A stretch of DNA of 64,000 nt from Trebonia sp963774945 (GCA_963774945.1 CAVZHA010000005.1:310001-374000), one strand, 5' to 3'. Positions 10,096 to 20,024 are shown, numbered from the stretch's first letter. Program-made: numbers and translations. The notes: a model not told the origin generated them from the sequence alone.

Positions 10096-11010
10096 GCTCG
10101 ACCAGCGCCGATCTGACGTCGGTCCAACCGACCGGAAGAGTCGGACAGACCAGAGTCGCCCGGGACCGTTCGGGCAAATCTGAGATTTTTCACCAACGAG
10201 CTGCGGGTCACCTTCTTCCGCCGCCGCAACCAGCTGCTGCTCCTGGTGGCGGCGCTCTTCCCGCTGCTGATCGGGATCGGCCTGAAGGCGGCCGCGCCGC
10301 ACGGCGGGGGCGGCGGTGGGAACGGGCCGGCCTCGGGCGGCGCCGCGTTCTTCAACCAGCTCGCGGGCAACGGCGTGTTCCTCAGCTTCATCGCGCTGTC
10401 GCTGCTGCTCATCCTGGTGCTGCCGGTGGTGGTGGCGGTCGTCGCGGGCGACTCGATCGCGGGCGAGGCGGGCTACGGCACCCTCCGCTACCTGCTCGCG
10501 GTCCCGGCCGGGCGGACCCGGCTGCTGGTGGTCAAGTACGCGACGATCGTCGTGTGGTGCATGGCGGCGGTGTTCATCGTCTCGGCGGTCGCGCTGGTCG
10601 TGGGGGCGGTGCTGTTCCCGGTCGGCCCGGTGACCCTGCTCTCCGGCGACACCGTCTCGCTCGGCGCGGGCCTGGTCCGGGTGCTCTGGGTGACGCTGTA
10701 CCTGTGCGCGGCGATGGCGGCGATCGGCGCGATCGGGCTGGCGATCTCGACCTTCACCGAGCACGCGATCGGCGCCATCGCGGCGCTGATGATCCTCGTC
10801 GTCGCCAGCGAGGTGGTGGACAACATCCCGCAGTTCGCGACCGTGGCGCCGTACCTGCCGACGCACTGGTGGAACTCGTTCGACGCCCTGCTGCGGACCC
10901 CGATCGACACCACCACGCTGGGGCACGGCCTGCTCTCGTTCGCCGTCTACGCGGTGCTGTTCTTCCTCATCGCCTGGGCCCGCTTCACCTCATCGGACGT
11001 CACCAGCTAG
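10082..11010 (+). CDS. ABC transporter permease (ABC-2 type)
   Basis: Membrane partner of the preceding ATPase. About six helices are visible, among them NQLLLLVAALFPLLIGIGL, LSLLLILVLPVVVAVVAG, AAVFIVSAVALVVGAVLF and AVYAVLFFLIAWARF. The segment DSIAGEAGYGTLRYLLAVP is typical of ABC-2 permeases. The ATG at 10082 lies within the end of the ATPase gene. The first ~35 codons are in a different frame from the rest (indel near 10190), so the N-terminus is uncertain. Substrate unknown; association with a LolA-like exported protein suggests an envelope function. Confidence 0.8.
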
Positions 11011-11027
11011 CGCGGCCGGCACCCCGG

Positions 11028-12741
11028 TCACCAGGTGAAGTCCTCTTCCCAGAACTCCGTGCTGCCCCGGGTACCGCGCGGGTCGGATTCCTGGGCGCGG
11101 AGTTCGACCCGGCGGATCTTGCCCGAGATCGTCTTGGGCAGGTCGGCGAACTCGACCCGGCGGATCCGCTTGTAGCCGGGGACGCGGTCGCGGCAGAACC
11201 GCATGATCGTCCTGGGCCAGTTCCGGGCCCGGGGTCGCGCCCGCCGCGAGCAGCGACGTAGGCCTTGGGGACGGCGAGGCGGAGCGGGTCGGGTGACGGG
11301 ACGACGGCGGCCTCGGCGATCGCCGCGTGCTCGATCAGCACGCGACTCCAGCTCGAACGGGGAGATCCGGTAGTCGGAGGCCTTGAACACGTCGTCGGTG
11401 CGGCCGACGTAGGTGATGTAGCCGTCGTCGTCCGAGGTGGCGACGTCGCCGGTGTGGTAGTAGCCGCCGCGCATCGCGTCGGCGTCCCGCTCGGGGTCGC
11501 CCTGGTAGCCGGTCATCAGGCCGAGCGGGCGCTCGCGCGAGGTCGAGGCAGATCTCGCCGTCGCGGCCGGGCTCGCCGGTGACCGGATCGACCAGCACGA
11601 CCGGGTAGCCCGGCAGCGGCCGGCCCATCGACCCCGGCTTGAGCGGCTGGCCGGGCGGGTTGCCGATCTGCGCGGTGGTCTCGGTCTGGCCGAAGCCGTC
11701 CCGCACGGTGATCCCCCAGGCCTTGCGGACCTGCTCGATCACCTCCGGGTTGAGCGGCTCGCCGGCGGCCACGCACTCGCGCAGCCTCGGCGGTGCTCGC
11801 CGCCGACAGGTCGGCCTGGATGAGCATCCGCCACACCGTCGGCGGCGCGCAGAACGTGCTGACGCCGCAGTCGCCGATCGCGGCCAGCAGCCCGGCGGCG
11901 CTGAACCGAGCCTGGTTGAGTATGAGGATCGTGGCCTGCGCGTTCCACGGGGCGAAGAGGTTGCGACCACGCGTGCTTGGCCCAGCCGGGCGAGGAGATG
12001 TTCAGGTGCACGTCGCCCGGCTTGATGCCGATCCAGTACATCGTGGACAGGTGGCCGACCGGATAGCTGGCCTGGGTGTGCTCGACCAGCTTGGGCTGGG
12101 AGGTCGTGCCCGAGGTGAAGTAGAGCAGCAGCGGGTCGTCCGCCTGGGTCACGCCGTCCGGCGTGAACTCCTCCGGTGCCAGCGCGGCGTCGGCGTAGCT
12201 GTGCCAGCCGTCGGCGTCGCCCCCGACCACCACCCGGGTCCACTCCCCGGAGACGTCGGCGAACTTCGCGCGCCTGCGCGCGCTCGGCCACCACGTGCCG
12301 CACGTCGCCCCGCGACGACCCGGTCCTCCAGGTCCGCGCGGCTGCAGCAGGGTGGAGGCGGGGATGATGACCGCGCCCAGCTTCATCGCGGCCAGCATGA
12401 CCTCCCACAGCGGCACGATGTTGCCGAGCATGAGCAGCACCCGGTCGCCGCGCCGCACGCCGAGCCCGCGCAGCCAGGTCGCGACCTGCGACGATCGCGC
12501 CGCCATGCGCTGGTAGCTCACCGCCTCGTCGGACCCGTCGTCGCCGACCACCCGCAGCGCGATCCGGTCGGGATGCTCGGCGGCGATCACGTCGAACCAG
12601 TCCAGCGCCCAGTTGAACTCGTCCAGCTCCGGCCAGCTGAAGTCGGCGCGGGCGGCGTCGTAGTCCTCGCGGTGGTTGAGCAGCAGGTCACGGGCCGCGC
12701 GGAAGGCGGTGAGCGGAGGCGTCGTTGCGCATTGCCCCATG
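11028..12741 (-). CDS. AMP-forming acyl-CoA synthetase
   Basis: Activates a carboxylic acid with ATP to an acyl-adenylate and then a CoA thioester. Recognisable are the N-terminal DWFDVIAAEHPDRIALRVV, the P-loop-like motif LLYFTSGTTSQPK, VRDGFGQTETTAQIG, the hinge region YHTGDVATSDDDGYITYVGR and the C-terminal catalytic-lysine motif PKTISGKIRRVELR. About 570 residues after repair, normal for the medium-chain type. At least five frameshifts, between 11230 and 12320, break it. ATG 12741 (MGQCATTPP) gives the best N-terminus. Convergent with the ABC permease, whose stop is only 18 bases away. Confidence 0.85.
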
Positions 12742-12785
12742 ATTCCAGTCCGCGGATCGCGCAAGCAAAGGCCGGCTGTCGCCGG

Positions 12786-12803
12786 TCTCAGAGGATTCTC
12801 AGA
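12786..12803 (+). promoter_or_regulatory. Paired TCTCAGA direct repeat
   Basis: Two TCTCAGA copies, at 12786-12792 and 12797-12803, 11 bp apart, in the divergent region between the acyl-CoA synthetase and the Ser-rich membrane gene. Same core and spacing as the array at 7885 and the pair at 16791. Confidence 0.5.
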
Positions 12804-12849
12804 TCGCGCTCGCACGAGTCCTTCAGCCGGCCGTGGCAGACTGGTTGAC

Positions 12850-13342
12850 ATGGATAGCTGGGAAGATCGCGACGGCCAGCCAGGCGACGGCCCCGACGGC
12901 CGCCGCGCCCGCGCCGCCGCCAGCAGGCGAGCGCGCGACAGCTCGCGCGGGCCGTGGCCGAGCGCGAGCAGGGCAGGCGGCGGCTGACCGCCACCACCGT
13001 GACCGCGTCCTTCGCCAGCGTGGCGGTGGCCGGGGCGCTGATCGCGGTCCTGCCCGGAGCGACGACGCACGCCTCGGTCAAGGACTCGGGAACGTCGTCG
13101 AGCAAGAGCTCGTCAAGCGGTCGACTTCGGGCTCATCGGGCACGTTCGTCGCACTCGTCCGGCCGGCCTCGAGCTCGTCCGGCTCCTCCTCGAGCTCGTC
13201 GAACTCGTCGAAAGCTCCAGCAACTCCAGCAACTCAAACAGTTCCAGCAGCTCGTCCACCCTCCAGTCGCCCGCCAGCTCGCCGAGCCAGTCCAACGGCA
13301 GCGCGTCGTCGACCTCGGGCGGGACCTGGGCAGCGCCGATGA
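12850..13342 (+). CDS. Ser-rich single-pass membrane protein
   Basis: Starts at ATG 12850 (MDSWEDRDGQPGDGPDG), has a cytoplasmic basic segment, one membrane helix (TASFASVAVAGALIAVLPG) and then a long Ser/Thr/Asn/Pro-rich outside tail. Three frames are needed to follow it, with single-base shifts near 12920 and in the serine-codon repeats around 13130-13210. The end is uncertain: the most economical reading stops at the TGA at 13340-13342, overlapping the ATG of apbE. No conserved domain is recognised. Its coupling to apbE suggests a role in the flavin-dependent redox module, perhaps as an anchored protein. Confidence 0.55.
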
Positions 13343-14399
13343 GCGGATCGTCCGCGCGCCCGGACAGATCGACGCGGCGTCGACGCCCCGCCGGAATTCG
13401 CCGCCTGGCGGGCGCTCGGCATGCTCATTCAGCTCGGGGTGACCTACCCGGCCAGAGCTGGCCGCGGCCCGGAGCTGCTCAACGACGATCTCGCCGCGCT
13501 CGATCTCGCCTGCAGCCGCTTCCGGGCCGACTCCGAGCTGGTGGCGGTCGGGAACGCGGCCCGCGACGCCCCCGGCCCGGTCACCGCTCCCGGTCAGCCC
13601 GCTGCTGGCCGAGGCGGTCGAGGTCAGCCTCCGGGCGGCGGAGCTGACCGACGGCGACGTGGATCCCACGGTCGGCGGGGTGCATGGCGGCGCTCGGCTA
13701 CGACCGGGACTTCGCCGAGCTTCCCAGGCCGGCGGCCACGGCGACGCCTGGCCTCGGTCCGTCCGCCGACGATGCGCAGGCCACCGTGACCGGGACCGGC
13801 CATGCGCCCGGCCGAGGCGACGGCAGGTCAGCGTCCGGACGATCCCGGGCTGGCGTTCGGTCTCGGTCGACGTCGCGGCCGGCAAGCTGACGGTTCCGGC
13901 CGGCGTCCAGCTCGACCTCGGCGCGACGGTGAAGGGCTGGGCGGCCGACCGCTCGGCGGCGAGGATCGCGGACCGCCTCGGCTGCGGCGTCCTCGTCAGC
14001 CTCGGCGGCGACACCGCGGTGGCCGGCCCGCCGCCCGACGGCGGCTGGCCGATCCGCGTGCAGGACACGACGCTGCCGCTCGAGGAGGCCCCGGACGGCC
14101 CGAGCCAGGTGGTGTCGATCCGCGCCGGCGGCCTCGCCACCTCCTCGACGGCCGCCCGCCGCTGGCACCACGGCGGCGACGTGCTGCATCACATCCTCGA
14201 CCCGCGCACCGGCCTGCCGGCCGCCCCGGTCTGGCGGACCGTCTCGGTCGCCGCCGCGACCTGCGCCGACGCGAACACCGCGGCCACCGCCGCGATCATC
14301 AGAGGCGACCGGGCGCCGGCCTGGCTGACCAGCCTCAACCTCCCCGCCCGCCTGGTGTCGGCGAAGGACGACGTCACCACCGTCGCCGGCTGGCCCTAG
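13339..14399 (+). CDS. apbE: FAD:protein FMN transferase
   Basis: Covalently attaches FMN from FAD to a Ser/Thr of target flavoproteins outside the membrane. ApbE hallmarks in order: ALDLACSRFRADSEL, the DVDPTVGG acidic/Gly segment, LDLGATVKGWAADR, VSLGGDTAVAG and TSSTAARRWHHGGDVLHHIL, followed by DPRTG with the Mg-binding acidic residue. ATG 13339 is chosen, giving about 350 residues. Frameshifts near 13375, 13590 and 13680-13860 split the N-terminal half; the C-terminal half from 13860 is intact. Its stop (14397-14399) interlocks with the stop of the convergent membrane cytochrome. No FMN-binding-domain target is obvious nearby. Confidence 0.82.
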
Positions 14400-15092
14400 C
14401 CCCTGGGCTCCCACTTACCCGTCAGATGCACGGTGAGCAGCGCGATCACCAGGCCGGCCAGGATCGAGGCGACCAGCAGGGCCAGCCGGGTGCCGCGGCC
14501 GCCGAGAACTTTCACCGCCCGCCGGGTGTGCCGCCCGGCGCCCGTCTGCCCGCCGTCCGGGGAGGGAGACGCCGCGCGCCTCGGCGGCGAGCATCGCGGG
14601 CAGCCGCCACACGTAGGCGAGCACGTGGATGGCCATGAAGAAGAGCCAGGCGAGGAACGACAGCCGGTGCAGCTGCAGCCACCCGGATGGTCCGCCGCCG
14701 TAGTAACTCAGGGCCAGTGACCGCGAGCATGATCCCACTGCCGAACACGCACGCCGTGAGCAGCATGTTTATCGGGCCGATGATCCGCAGCAGCGGAGCT
14801 GGCGGCCCCTTGCGCCGGTACGGCTCGCTCCCGGTGTAGTAGCGGGCGAAGCGATAGAGGACCGACCCGGCCTTGAGGGTGACCGGGCCGAGGAGCAGCA
14901 TGCCCAAGAACACGTGCAAGGTGAGCAGGCGGCCGATCCGCAAGATCGTGTAACCCTCGACGGCCAGCAGGATCACCAGCACCGCCCCGGTCATCGCGGT
15001 CAGCCGCTCGTTGCCCTCGGCTCCGCCGGACCGCGCGAGCAGGCGCAAGCTGTGCGGCCGGAGGGGCCTGCGGGCGCGTCTGGATACGACAC
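14396..15092 (-). CDS. Four-helix membrane protein, probable b-type cytochrome
   Basis: About 225 residues with four predicted helices: MTGAVLVILLAVEGYTIL, LLTLHVFLGMLLLGPVTL, INMLLTACVFGSGIMLAVTG and LHRLSFLAWLFFMAIHVLAY, plus a final helix ALLVASILAGLVIALLTVHL. Histidines inside helices (TLHVFLG; LHRLSF; AIHVLAY) are placed as in haem-b membrane cytochromes. Frameshifts occur near 14720, 14570 and near the start. GTG 15092 (MSYPDAPAG) is the likeliest start, but this is weak. Convergent with apbE and probably part of the same electron-transfer module; family not identified with certainty. Confidence 0.6.
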
Positions 15093-15216
15093 GGCCTCAG
15101 GCTAGGCGCGCGACGGCCCGGTCGCGCGTCGGCCTGCAGGACGACAAGGACGACAATCGCGCGCCACGGCCTCATCCTCAGGCGGACGCGGGCAGGGGTA
15201 GGACGCGCGCGGCCCT

Positions 15217-16561
15217 CTACTCCAGGTCGATGAGCCAGTCGAGGGCCACGGCCGCCGTCCACGACTGGTGCAGCGAACCGAGCGGCGCGCCGGTCTCGGG
15301 CTGGTAGTACTCGGCGAACGTCTCGTCCCGGAGCTGGTCAATCGACGACGACCGGAGCGCGGACGCCACCGCGCCCTCGCCCGACCGGGACAGCGCCCAG
15401 CACAGCAGCCAGGTGAAGACCGGCCAGACCGGCCCCCGCCAGTAGCAGTCGGGGTCGTAGGCGGGCGAGCACGGCGAGGTCGACGGCGGCAGCGGGAACG
15501 AAAGCGACGGGTGCCCCGCCCACCGCGGTCCCATCAGCAGCGACACCAGACGCGACCGCATCGAGGCGGGCATGCCCCCGGCGATCAGCGGCGCGAACCC
15601 GGCGCAGGTCTCGGTCCGCAGCCACTCGCCGGTCCGCAGGTCGACGTCGGCGGCCAGACCCGATCGACTCGTCGACGTGGCAGAACACGGCCGCCCGGGC
15701 CTGGACGGCGTAGTCCTTGAGCTCGGCGGCGTCATCGAACTTATGCAACGACCGCGCCAGCGAGGAAAGCAGGTCGGAGGCGACGGCGAAGATAGCGGTG
15801 AACAGCACGTCGCCGACCTGGAACGAGCCGGTCTCGCGGAGCAGCCCGGCGTCGTAGCCGGCCGCCTTGGCCTCCTCGACCAGCCACAGGTACCGGTCGT
15901 ACTCGTGGTCGGTGGGCCGCTGGCAGGCGTCCGACACGTGCGCCTTGTCGCGCCGGGTGTAGTCGGGCAGCCCGACGCCGACCTCCACCGCCGCGTACGG
16001 GGCGTCCCAGCGCGGGGAGTTGTCGGTGCCCGACTCCCAGCCGTGGAACAACGTCATCAGCCCGGTCGACTTGTCGGTCCGGTCGCGGGCCAGAAACCGA
16101 TGCCAGGCCAGCAGCTTGGGGTAGATGCCGGCAGCCCAGGCCCAGGTGAGCTCGGCCTCGCGGCCGCCGCAGGCCGTCGCGATGGAGAGAATCCGGTCGA
16201 CGGCGATCGCGTGCACCGGCGGGTCGATGATCCCGCTGGTGGCCGGCGCCGCCGCGGCGTCCTCGTTATGCAGCGAGCACTCCCACTGGGCGGGCCCGGG
16301 CCAGTAGCCGTCGGTGGCGGCGGCGGGGTCGAAGACAATGTGCGGCAGCAGCCCGTTGCGCCACTGTCCGGCGAAGAGCGAGTCGAGCTCGAGCCGGGCC
16401 CGGGGCAGGTCGACCGTGGCCAGGCCGATCGCGTTGAACGCGGCGTCCCAGCTCCACTGATGGGGGTAGAGGGCGGGGGCGGCCTTGGTGATCAGGCCGG
16501 TGCTGTTGTCTCGGAGGGTGTAGGCCGCGCGGGCGGCGATGGAAGGTGACCCAGGCATCAT
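15217..16561 (-). CDS. MGH1-like / GH63-type glycoside hydrolase
   Basis: An (alpha/alpha)6-barrel glycosidase similar to glucosylglycerate or mannosylglycerate hydrolases. Diagnostic stretches are YPHQWSWDAAFNAIGL near the N-terminus, GLLPHIVFDP, YWPGPAQWECSLH, LMTLFHGWESGTDNSPRWD in the middle and YWRGPVWPVFTWLLCWAL near the C-terminus, which carry the substrate-site acidic residues. ATG 16561 (MMPGSPSIAARAAYTL) is preferred over longer starts because family members begin near there. One extra base near 15660 splits the last ~145 residues. No signal peptide, so probably cytoplasmic, acting on a compatible solute. Not obviously related to its redox neighbours. Confidence 0.75.
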
Positions 16562-16892
16562 GGTAAATATCAGGTTTCTGAGGGTTTCGATCGTGTTAAC
16601 TGCTGAGGCAGTAGGCAAGCTTCCGCTCGCAACGCGGCTGACCAACTGACGCGTTACCAGAGAGGAAGCTACCCGGACCAGCGCACCTCGCGCCATGGGC
16701 AAGACCCCGCAGGAGGCACACCATTAATGAAGCCGGGGGACAGCAGCCGTTACGGTCAGTTAGGAACACCGGTGAGCGCTCCGGGCATTCCTCAGAGCCA
16801 GCTCAGAGGCTACGTGTACGTCCCGCTGGGCTTCATGACCGATCCTTGAGAAGGTAAGCGGAAGACGCTTTTCTACCTTTGGTGGGGTACGC
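16562..16892. other. Divergent intergenic region
   Basis: Between the glycoside hydrolase and the ferric-reductase-like gene. It holds the CTCAGAG repeat pair at 16791-16808 and a small imperfect hairpin (AAGGTA/TACCTT, about 16853-16879) just before the GTG at 16893. No supported gene. Confidence 0.55.
16791..16808 (+). promoter_or_regulatory. Paired CTCAGAG direct repeat
   Basis: CTCAGAG at 16791-16797 and 16802-16808, 11 bp apart, 85 bases before the ferric-reductase-like gene. Core and spacing match the arrays at 7885 and 12786. Confidence 0.5.
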
Positions 16893-17539
16893 GTGACGTT
16901 GTGGTATGCCAGCCGGGCGACCGGCGTCGTGGCCCTGCTGCTGCTGACCGCGGTGATGCTGCTCGGCATCGCTGGTGACCAGGCAGGGCCGGCTCCCGGG
17001 GCTGCCGAGGTTCGCGGTCTCCGGTCTGCACCGCAACCTGAGCCTGCTCGCCACCGCCTTCGTCGCGCTGCACGTGCTGACCGCGGTCGCCGACGGCTAC
17101 GTGAACATCCCCCTCACCTCCGCCGTCGTCCCGCTCACCTCGCCCTACGAGCGGATCTGGCTCAGCCTCGGCGCGATCAGCCTCGACCTCACGATCGCCC
17201 TGATCGTCACCAGCCTGCTCCGCCGGCATCTGTCCAGGCGGGCCTGGCGGGCCGTCCACCTCCTCGCCTATCTGAGCTGGCCGGTCGCCTGGGTGCACTC
17301 GTTCTTCTCCAGCGGCGACTTGCAGCACGGCGTCCTCTTCGTCATCGCGCTGATCTGCGCGATCGCGGTCGTCGGGGCGGTCGTCTGGCGGCTGGCGGCC
17401 GCCGCCCGCGACGTGCCCAGGGCCGAGCGGGTCGGCCTGATCATGACCGCCGTCCACGACCGCGCCGCCCGGAACCCGGCCAAGGCCAGGACCAGAGGCG
17501 CCCGACGCCAACGACAGAGACAGGACGTCCACCCGATGA
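16893..17539 (+). CDS. Ferric-reductase-like transmembrane cytochrome
   Basis: Polytopic haem-b protein of the ferric reductase-like (FRD/NOX) fold that moves electrons across the membrane. GTG 16893 begins a helix (ASRATGVVALLLLTAVMLL). Later helices carry paired haem histidines: LHRNLSLLATAFVALHVLT and AVHLLAYLSWPVAWVHSFF, with further helices LTIALIVTSLL and FVIALICAIAVVGAVVW. One frame shift near 16980 and another near 17500, both cured by deleting a base. After them the gene ends at TGA 17537-17539, overlapping the next ATG. First gene of a three-gene operon. Confidence 0.8.
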
Positions 17540-18896
17540 CCGCCGCGACCGCGGGCGCCTTCCACGACGGTGCGAGCCGCGCGGCCGCGCCCAGTGACCT
17601 GCCACGCCTGCTACCCCCGGTGCAGGAGGGCAAACGGCCGCAGGACCTGGCCGCGCACCTCGCCCGGCACGGCGACCTGCCCTACCGCGACCGCATCGGC
17701 ACCCCGGCCAGCCCCGGCGCGCTGATCAGGCGACATCGAGAAATCGGGCCTCACCGGCCGCGGCGGCGCCGCCTTCCCGGTCCACCGCAAGCTCGACGGC
17801 CGTCCTCGAGGCGGCCGACCGGCGCAGGCGGACCCCGGTCGTGATCGCGAACGGCGCCGAGTCCGAGCCCGCCAGCGACAAGGACGCGACGCTGCTCTGG
17901 CTCGCACCGCACCTGGTCCTCGACGGCCTCCAGCTCGCCGCCGAGGCGCTCGGCGCGGACACCGCGATCCTGGTCACGCACGCCGACCGCGAGCACGACG
18001 TGGCCGGCCGGGTCCGCCAGGCGCTCCAGGAGCGGCTGAGCACGCGGCTCGACCGGGTCCCGGTCCAGCTCGCGGTCGCGCCCGCCCGGTTCCTCTCCGG
18101 CCAGGAGACCGCCCTGGTCAACCACCTCGGCGGCGGCCCGTCGATCCCGACCTTCATGCCGCCGAGGATCACCGAGCGCGGCCTCGACGCCAACCCGACC
18201 CTGGTCCAGAACGTGGAGACGCTCGCGCAGCTGGCGCTGATCGCGCGCCGCGGCCCGCGCTGGTTCCGCCAGGTCGGCACCGCCGCCGAGCCGGGCTCGA
18301 TGCTGGCCACCATCCGCCGGGCCGACGGCCAGGCCCGGATCACCGAGATCCCGCTCGGCCTGCCGCTCAGAAACCTGCTCGGCGACCCGCCGCAGAACCC
18401 GGAGTCGGCGGTGCTGCTCGGCGGCTACCACGGCCAGTGGCTCCCGGCCGCCCGCGCGGCCGCGCTGACCCTGGACAACCAGGCCCTCGAGCCGGCCGGC
18501 GCGCGGGTCGGGGCCGGCATCGTGATCAGCCTGCCGCCCGACCGGTGCGGCCTCGTGGAGACCGCCCGCGTCGTCCGCTACCTGGCCCTGGAGTCGGCCG
18601 GCCAGTGCGGCCCGTGCCTCAACGGCCTGCCCAGGATCGCGGCCGCGTTCGTCGAGCTGGCCACCGGCCGCCCGCGGCCGACCACGATCGAGGACCTGCA
18701 GCGCTGGTCGGGCCTGGTCACCGGCCGGGGCGCCTGCCACCACCCGGACGGCACCGCCCGCTTCGTCCGCTCGGCCCTGATCACCTTCGCGGCCGAGGTC
18801 GACCGGCACGCGCGCGGCCGCTGCTCGGCCGCCAACACCGCGCCGTTCCTGCCCATCCCGGCCGCCGCCGCCCAGACCGAAGACGACTGGACCTGA
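17536..18896 (+). CDS. NuoF-like flavin/iron-sulfur oxidoreductase
   Basis: Resembles the 51-kDa FMN- and NADH-binding subunit of complex I. The glycine-rich FMN site GLTGRGGAAFPVHRKL lies near residue 65, followed by VIANGAESEPASDKD, PPRITERGLDANPTLVQNVET (SLBB approach) and the C-terminal cluster region ESAGQCGPCLNG plus GRGACHHPDG. In complex I the cluster motif has four cysteines; here the first position is Ala, leaving three, as in other stand-alone actinobacterial members I know of. Two extra bases near 17730 and 17800 shift the frame. About 450 residues after repair. Probably passes electrons between the following ferredoxin and the membrane cytochrome before it. Confidence 0.83.
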
Positions 18897-18898
18897 CC

Positions 18899-19144
18899 AT
18901 GAGCGAAAGAAGCGCAAGGACCGCGCCGCCCGCCACCCGCGAGCGCCTCGTCGTCAACCCGATCGACTGCGAGGCCCACGGCGCCTGCGCCGAGCTGCTG
19001 CCCGAGATGATCACCCTCGACGAATGGGGCTACCCCATCGTCGACCCGCGCCCGCTCCCGCCCGCCCTGGAACGCCACGCCCGCAAGGCCGTCAACGCCT
19101 GCCCCACCCTGGCCCTCCGCCTCCTCCGCGCCGACGGCCGCTGA
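18899..19144 (+). CDS. Small ferredoxin (3Fe-4S type)
   Basis: Soluble electron carrier of 81 residues, intact. The cluster ligands are in DCEAHGACAELLPE (Cys-x5-Cys) and NACPTLALRL (Cys-Pro), three cysteines with His at the usual fourth-position site, as in P450-type 3Fe-4S or mixed ferredoxins. ATG 18899 comes three bases after the NuoF-like stop, so it is in the same operon. Likely partner of the flavoprotein. Confidence 0.85.
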   Translation: MSERSARTAPPATRERLVVNPIDCEAHGACAELLPEMITLDEWGYPIVDPRPLPPALERHARKAVNACPTLALRLLRADGR

Positions 19145-19450
19145 CAATCAAAGGCCAAGTCAACCTCATTTTCATCCCGAACGGTCCCTGGCTCCACCCC
19201 ATCCGCAAGGCGCCCCTCATCCGCAGCGGAAAATACATTGCATTGCTCGCGCCCTATCGCGCATACTGATTTACATGACGCACAAGCCGAGCAGCTTCAA
19301 TCGCGAATCGTGGCAGCAGCCGCGACCCGCGATCATGCATGCGCTCGGCCACTCCCTATACCGGGAGGCTTCCGGATAGCCAGGACTACCAGGCAACACG
19401 GAAGCCGCCGGTCGGGGTCGCACCCGACAAGGCGGCGTTTTATTTTCCTT
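19145..19450. other. Intergenic stretch before tRNA array
   Basis: Three hundred bases without a supported gene. Contains a copy of the dispersed CGAACGGTCC repeat (19149-19195). The array promoter is probably here, but I cannot pick a convincing -35/-10 pair. Confidence 0.5.
19149..19195 (+). repeat. Dispersed intergenic repeat, copy 2
   Basis: AAAGGCCAAGTCAACC segment, then CCCGAACGGTCC (19176-19187), directly after the ferredoxin stop. Matches copies near 4886, 26085 and 36150. Confidence 0.55.
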
Positions 19451-19521
19451 GGGGCGTAGCTCAACGGTCAGAGCACCCGCCTCCAAAGCGGACGGTTGCG
19501 AGTTCGATTCTCGCCGCCCCT
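19451..19521 (+). tRNA. tRNA-Trp (CCA)
   Basis: First member of the array. Acceptor GGGGCG/CGCCCC, D arm GCTC-GAGC, anticodon loop CTCCAAA (CCA), T arm GCGAG-TTCGATT-CTCGC. Normal fold. Confidence 0.85.
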
Positions 19522-19671
19522 GCGAGCCTCTCGTACAGGCTTGATATTTGACACGTCCATAGCGGGAAACACACCAGACGGCGGGCATAAAGGCGCCCGG
19601 CCGTCAATTGAGCGCGGCGAAAGATAGGGCAGCTACCCCCGGGGATCACCCTGTACCGGGCGCCGCGCTTC
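19522..19671. other. Gap in tRNA array with tRNA-sized inverted repeat
   Basis: 150 bases with no confident tRNA. GGCGCCC at 19592-19598 and GGGCGCC at 19658-19664 pair and are exactly a tRNA length apart, but the interior gives no acceptable anticodon or T arm. Possibly a decayed tRNA. Confidence 0.4.
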
Positions 19672-19745
19672 GGAGGGGATGACAGGTAAGGCACCGGACG
19701 CGCCCTGCAAGCGCCGTCGAGCCGGTTCGATTCCGGCCTTCTCCA
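19672..19745 (+). tRNA. tRNA, probably Cys (GCA) with one loop base missing
   Basis: Acceptor GGAGGGG/CTTCTCC, T arm GCCGG-TTCGATT-CCGGC. The anticodon arm reads GCGC-CCTGCAA-GCGC: as drawn the triplet is TGC (Ala) without U33, but one missing A would give the standard Cys loop CTGCAAA. Identity therefore open between Cys and Ala. Confidence 0.6.
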
Positions 19746-19790
19746 CCCTCGGCATGTCGCGACGGGGTTCGAGTCCCTGTGTCCCGACCA
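19746..19790 (+). pseudogene. tRNA 3'-half fragment
   Basis: Only a T arm (CGGGG-TTCGAGT-CCCTG) and a 3' acceptor strand TCCCGACCA with encoded CCA are present. The 5' half is absent; it starts right after the preceding tRNA. Confidence 0.55.
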
Positions 19791-19791
19791 T

Positions 19792-19864
19792 GAGTCTCTA
19801 GCTCAGCCGGAAGAGCGGCGGGTTGAAGCCCCGCAGGTCGCTGGTTCGACCCCAGCGGGACTCA
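19792..19864 (+). tRNA. tRNA-Phe (GAA)
   Basis: Acceptor GAGTCTC/GGGACTC, D arm with CCGGAAGAGC, anticodon arm GCGGG-TTGAAGC-CCCGC, T arm GCTGG-TTCGACC-CCAGC. Confidence 0.88.
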
Positions 19865-19870
19865 CTCCAT

Positions 19871-19943
19871 GCGCCGCGAGCTATAGCGGTTGAAGCACTC
19901 GACTCTTAATCGAGAGAACGGGGTTCGATTCCCTGGCGGCGCA
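19871..19943 (+). tRNA. tRNA-Lys (CTT)
   Basis: Acceptor GCGCCGC/GCGGCGC, anticodon arm CTCGA-CTCTTAA-TCGAG, T loop TTCGATT. Confidence 0.88.
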
Positions 19944-19944
19944 C

Positions 19945-20020
19945 GCGCGGGTAACGCTAATCAGGCAAAGCTGTCGAGCTCAAACCTCGTCGTCTGCCGG
20001 TTCGAGTCCGGCCCCGCGCA
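19945..20020 (+). tRNA. tRNA with CAA anticodon and short variable loop
   Basis: Acceptor GCGCGGG/CCCGCGC, anticodon arm CGAG-CTCAAAC-CTCG (CAA, Leu codon TTG), T arm GCCGG-TTCGAGT-CCGGC. Bacterial tRNA-Leu has a long variable arm; here it is only about five bases, so the identity is uncertain. Confidence 0.65.
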
Positions 20021-20024
20021 CCGA

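Noticed and set aside
13130..13260. Repetitive TCG/AGC tracts resembling a CRISPR or minisatellite
   Set aside because: They are serine codons of the low-complexity tail of the membrane protein; no conserved repeat-spacer pattern.
19592..19664. A further tRNA between Trp and Cys
   Set aside because: End pairing fits a tRNA length, but no anticodon or T arm can be drawn; recorded only as a gap.
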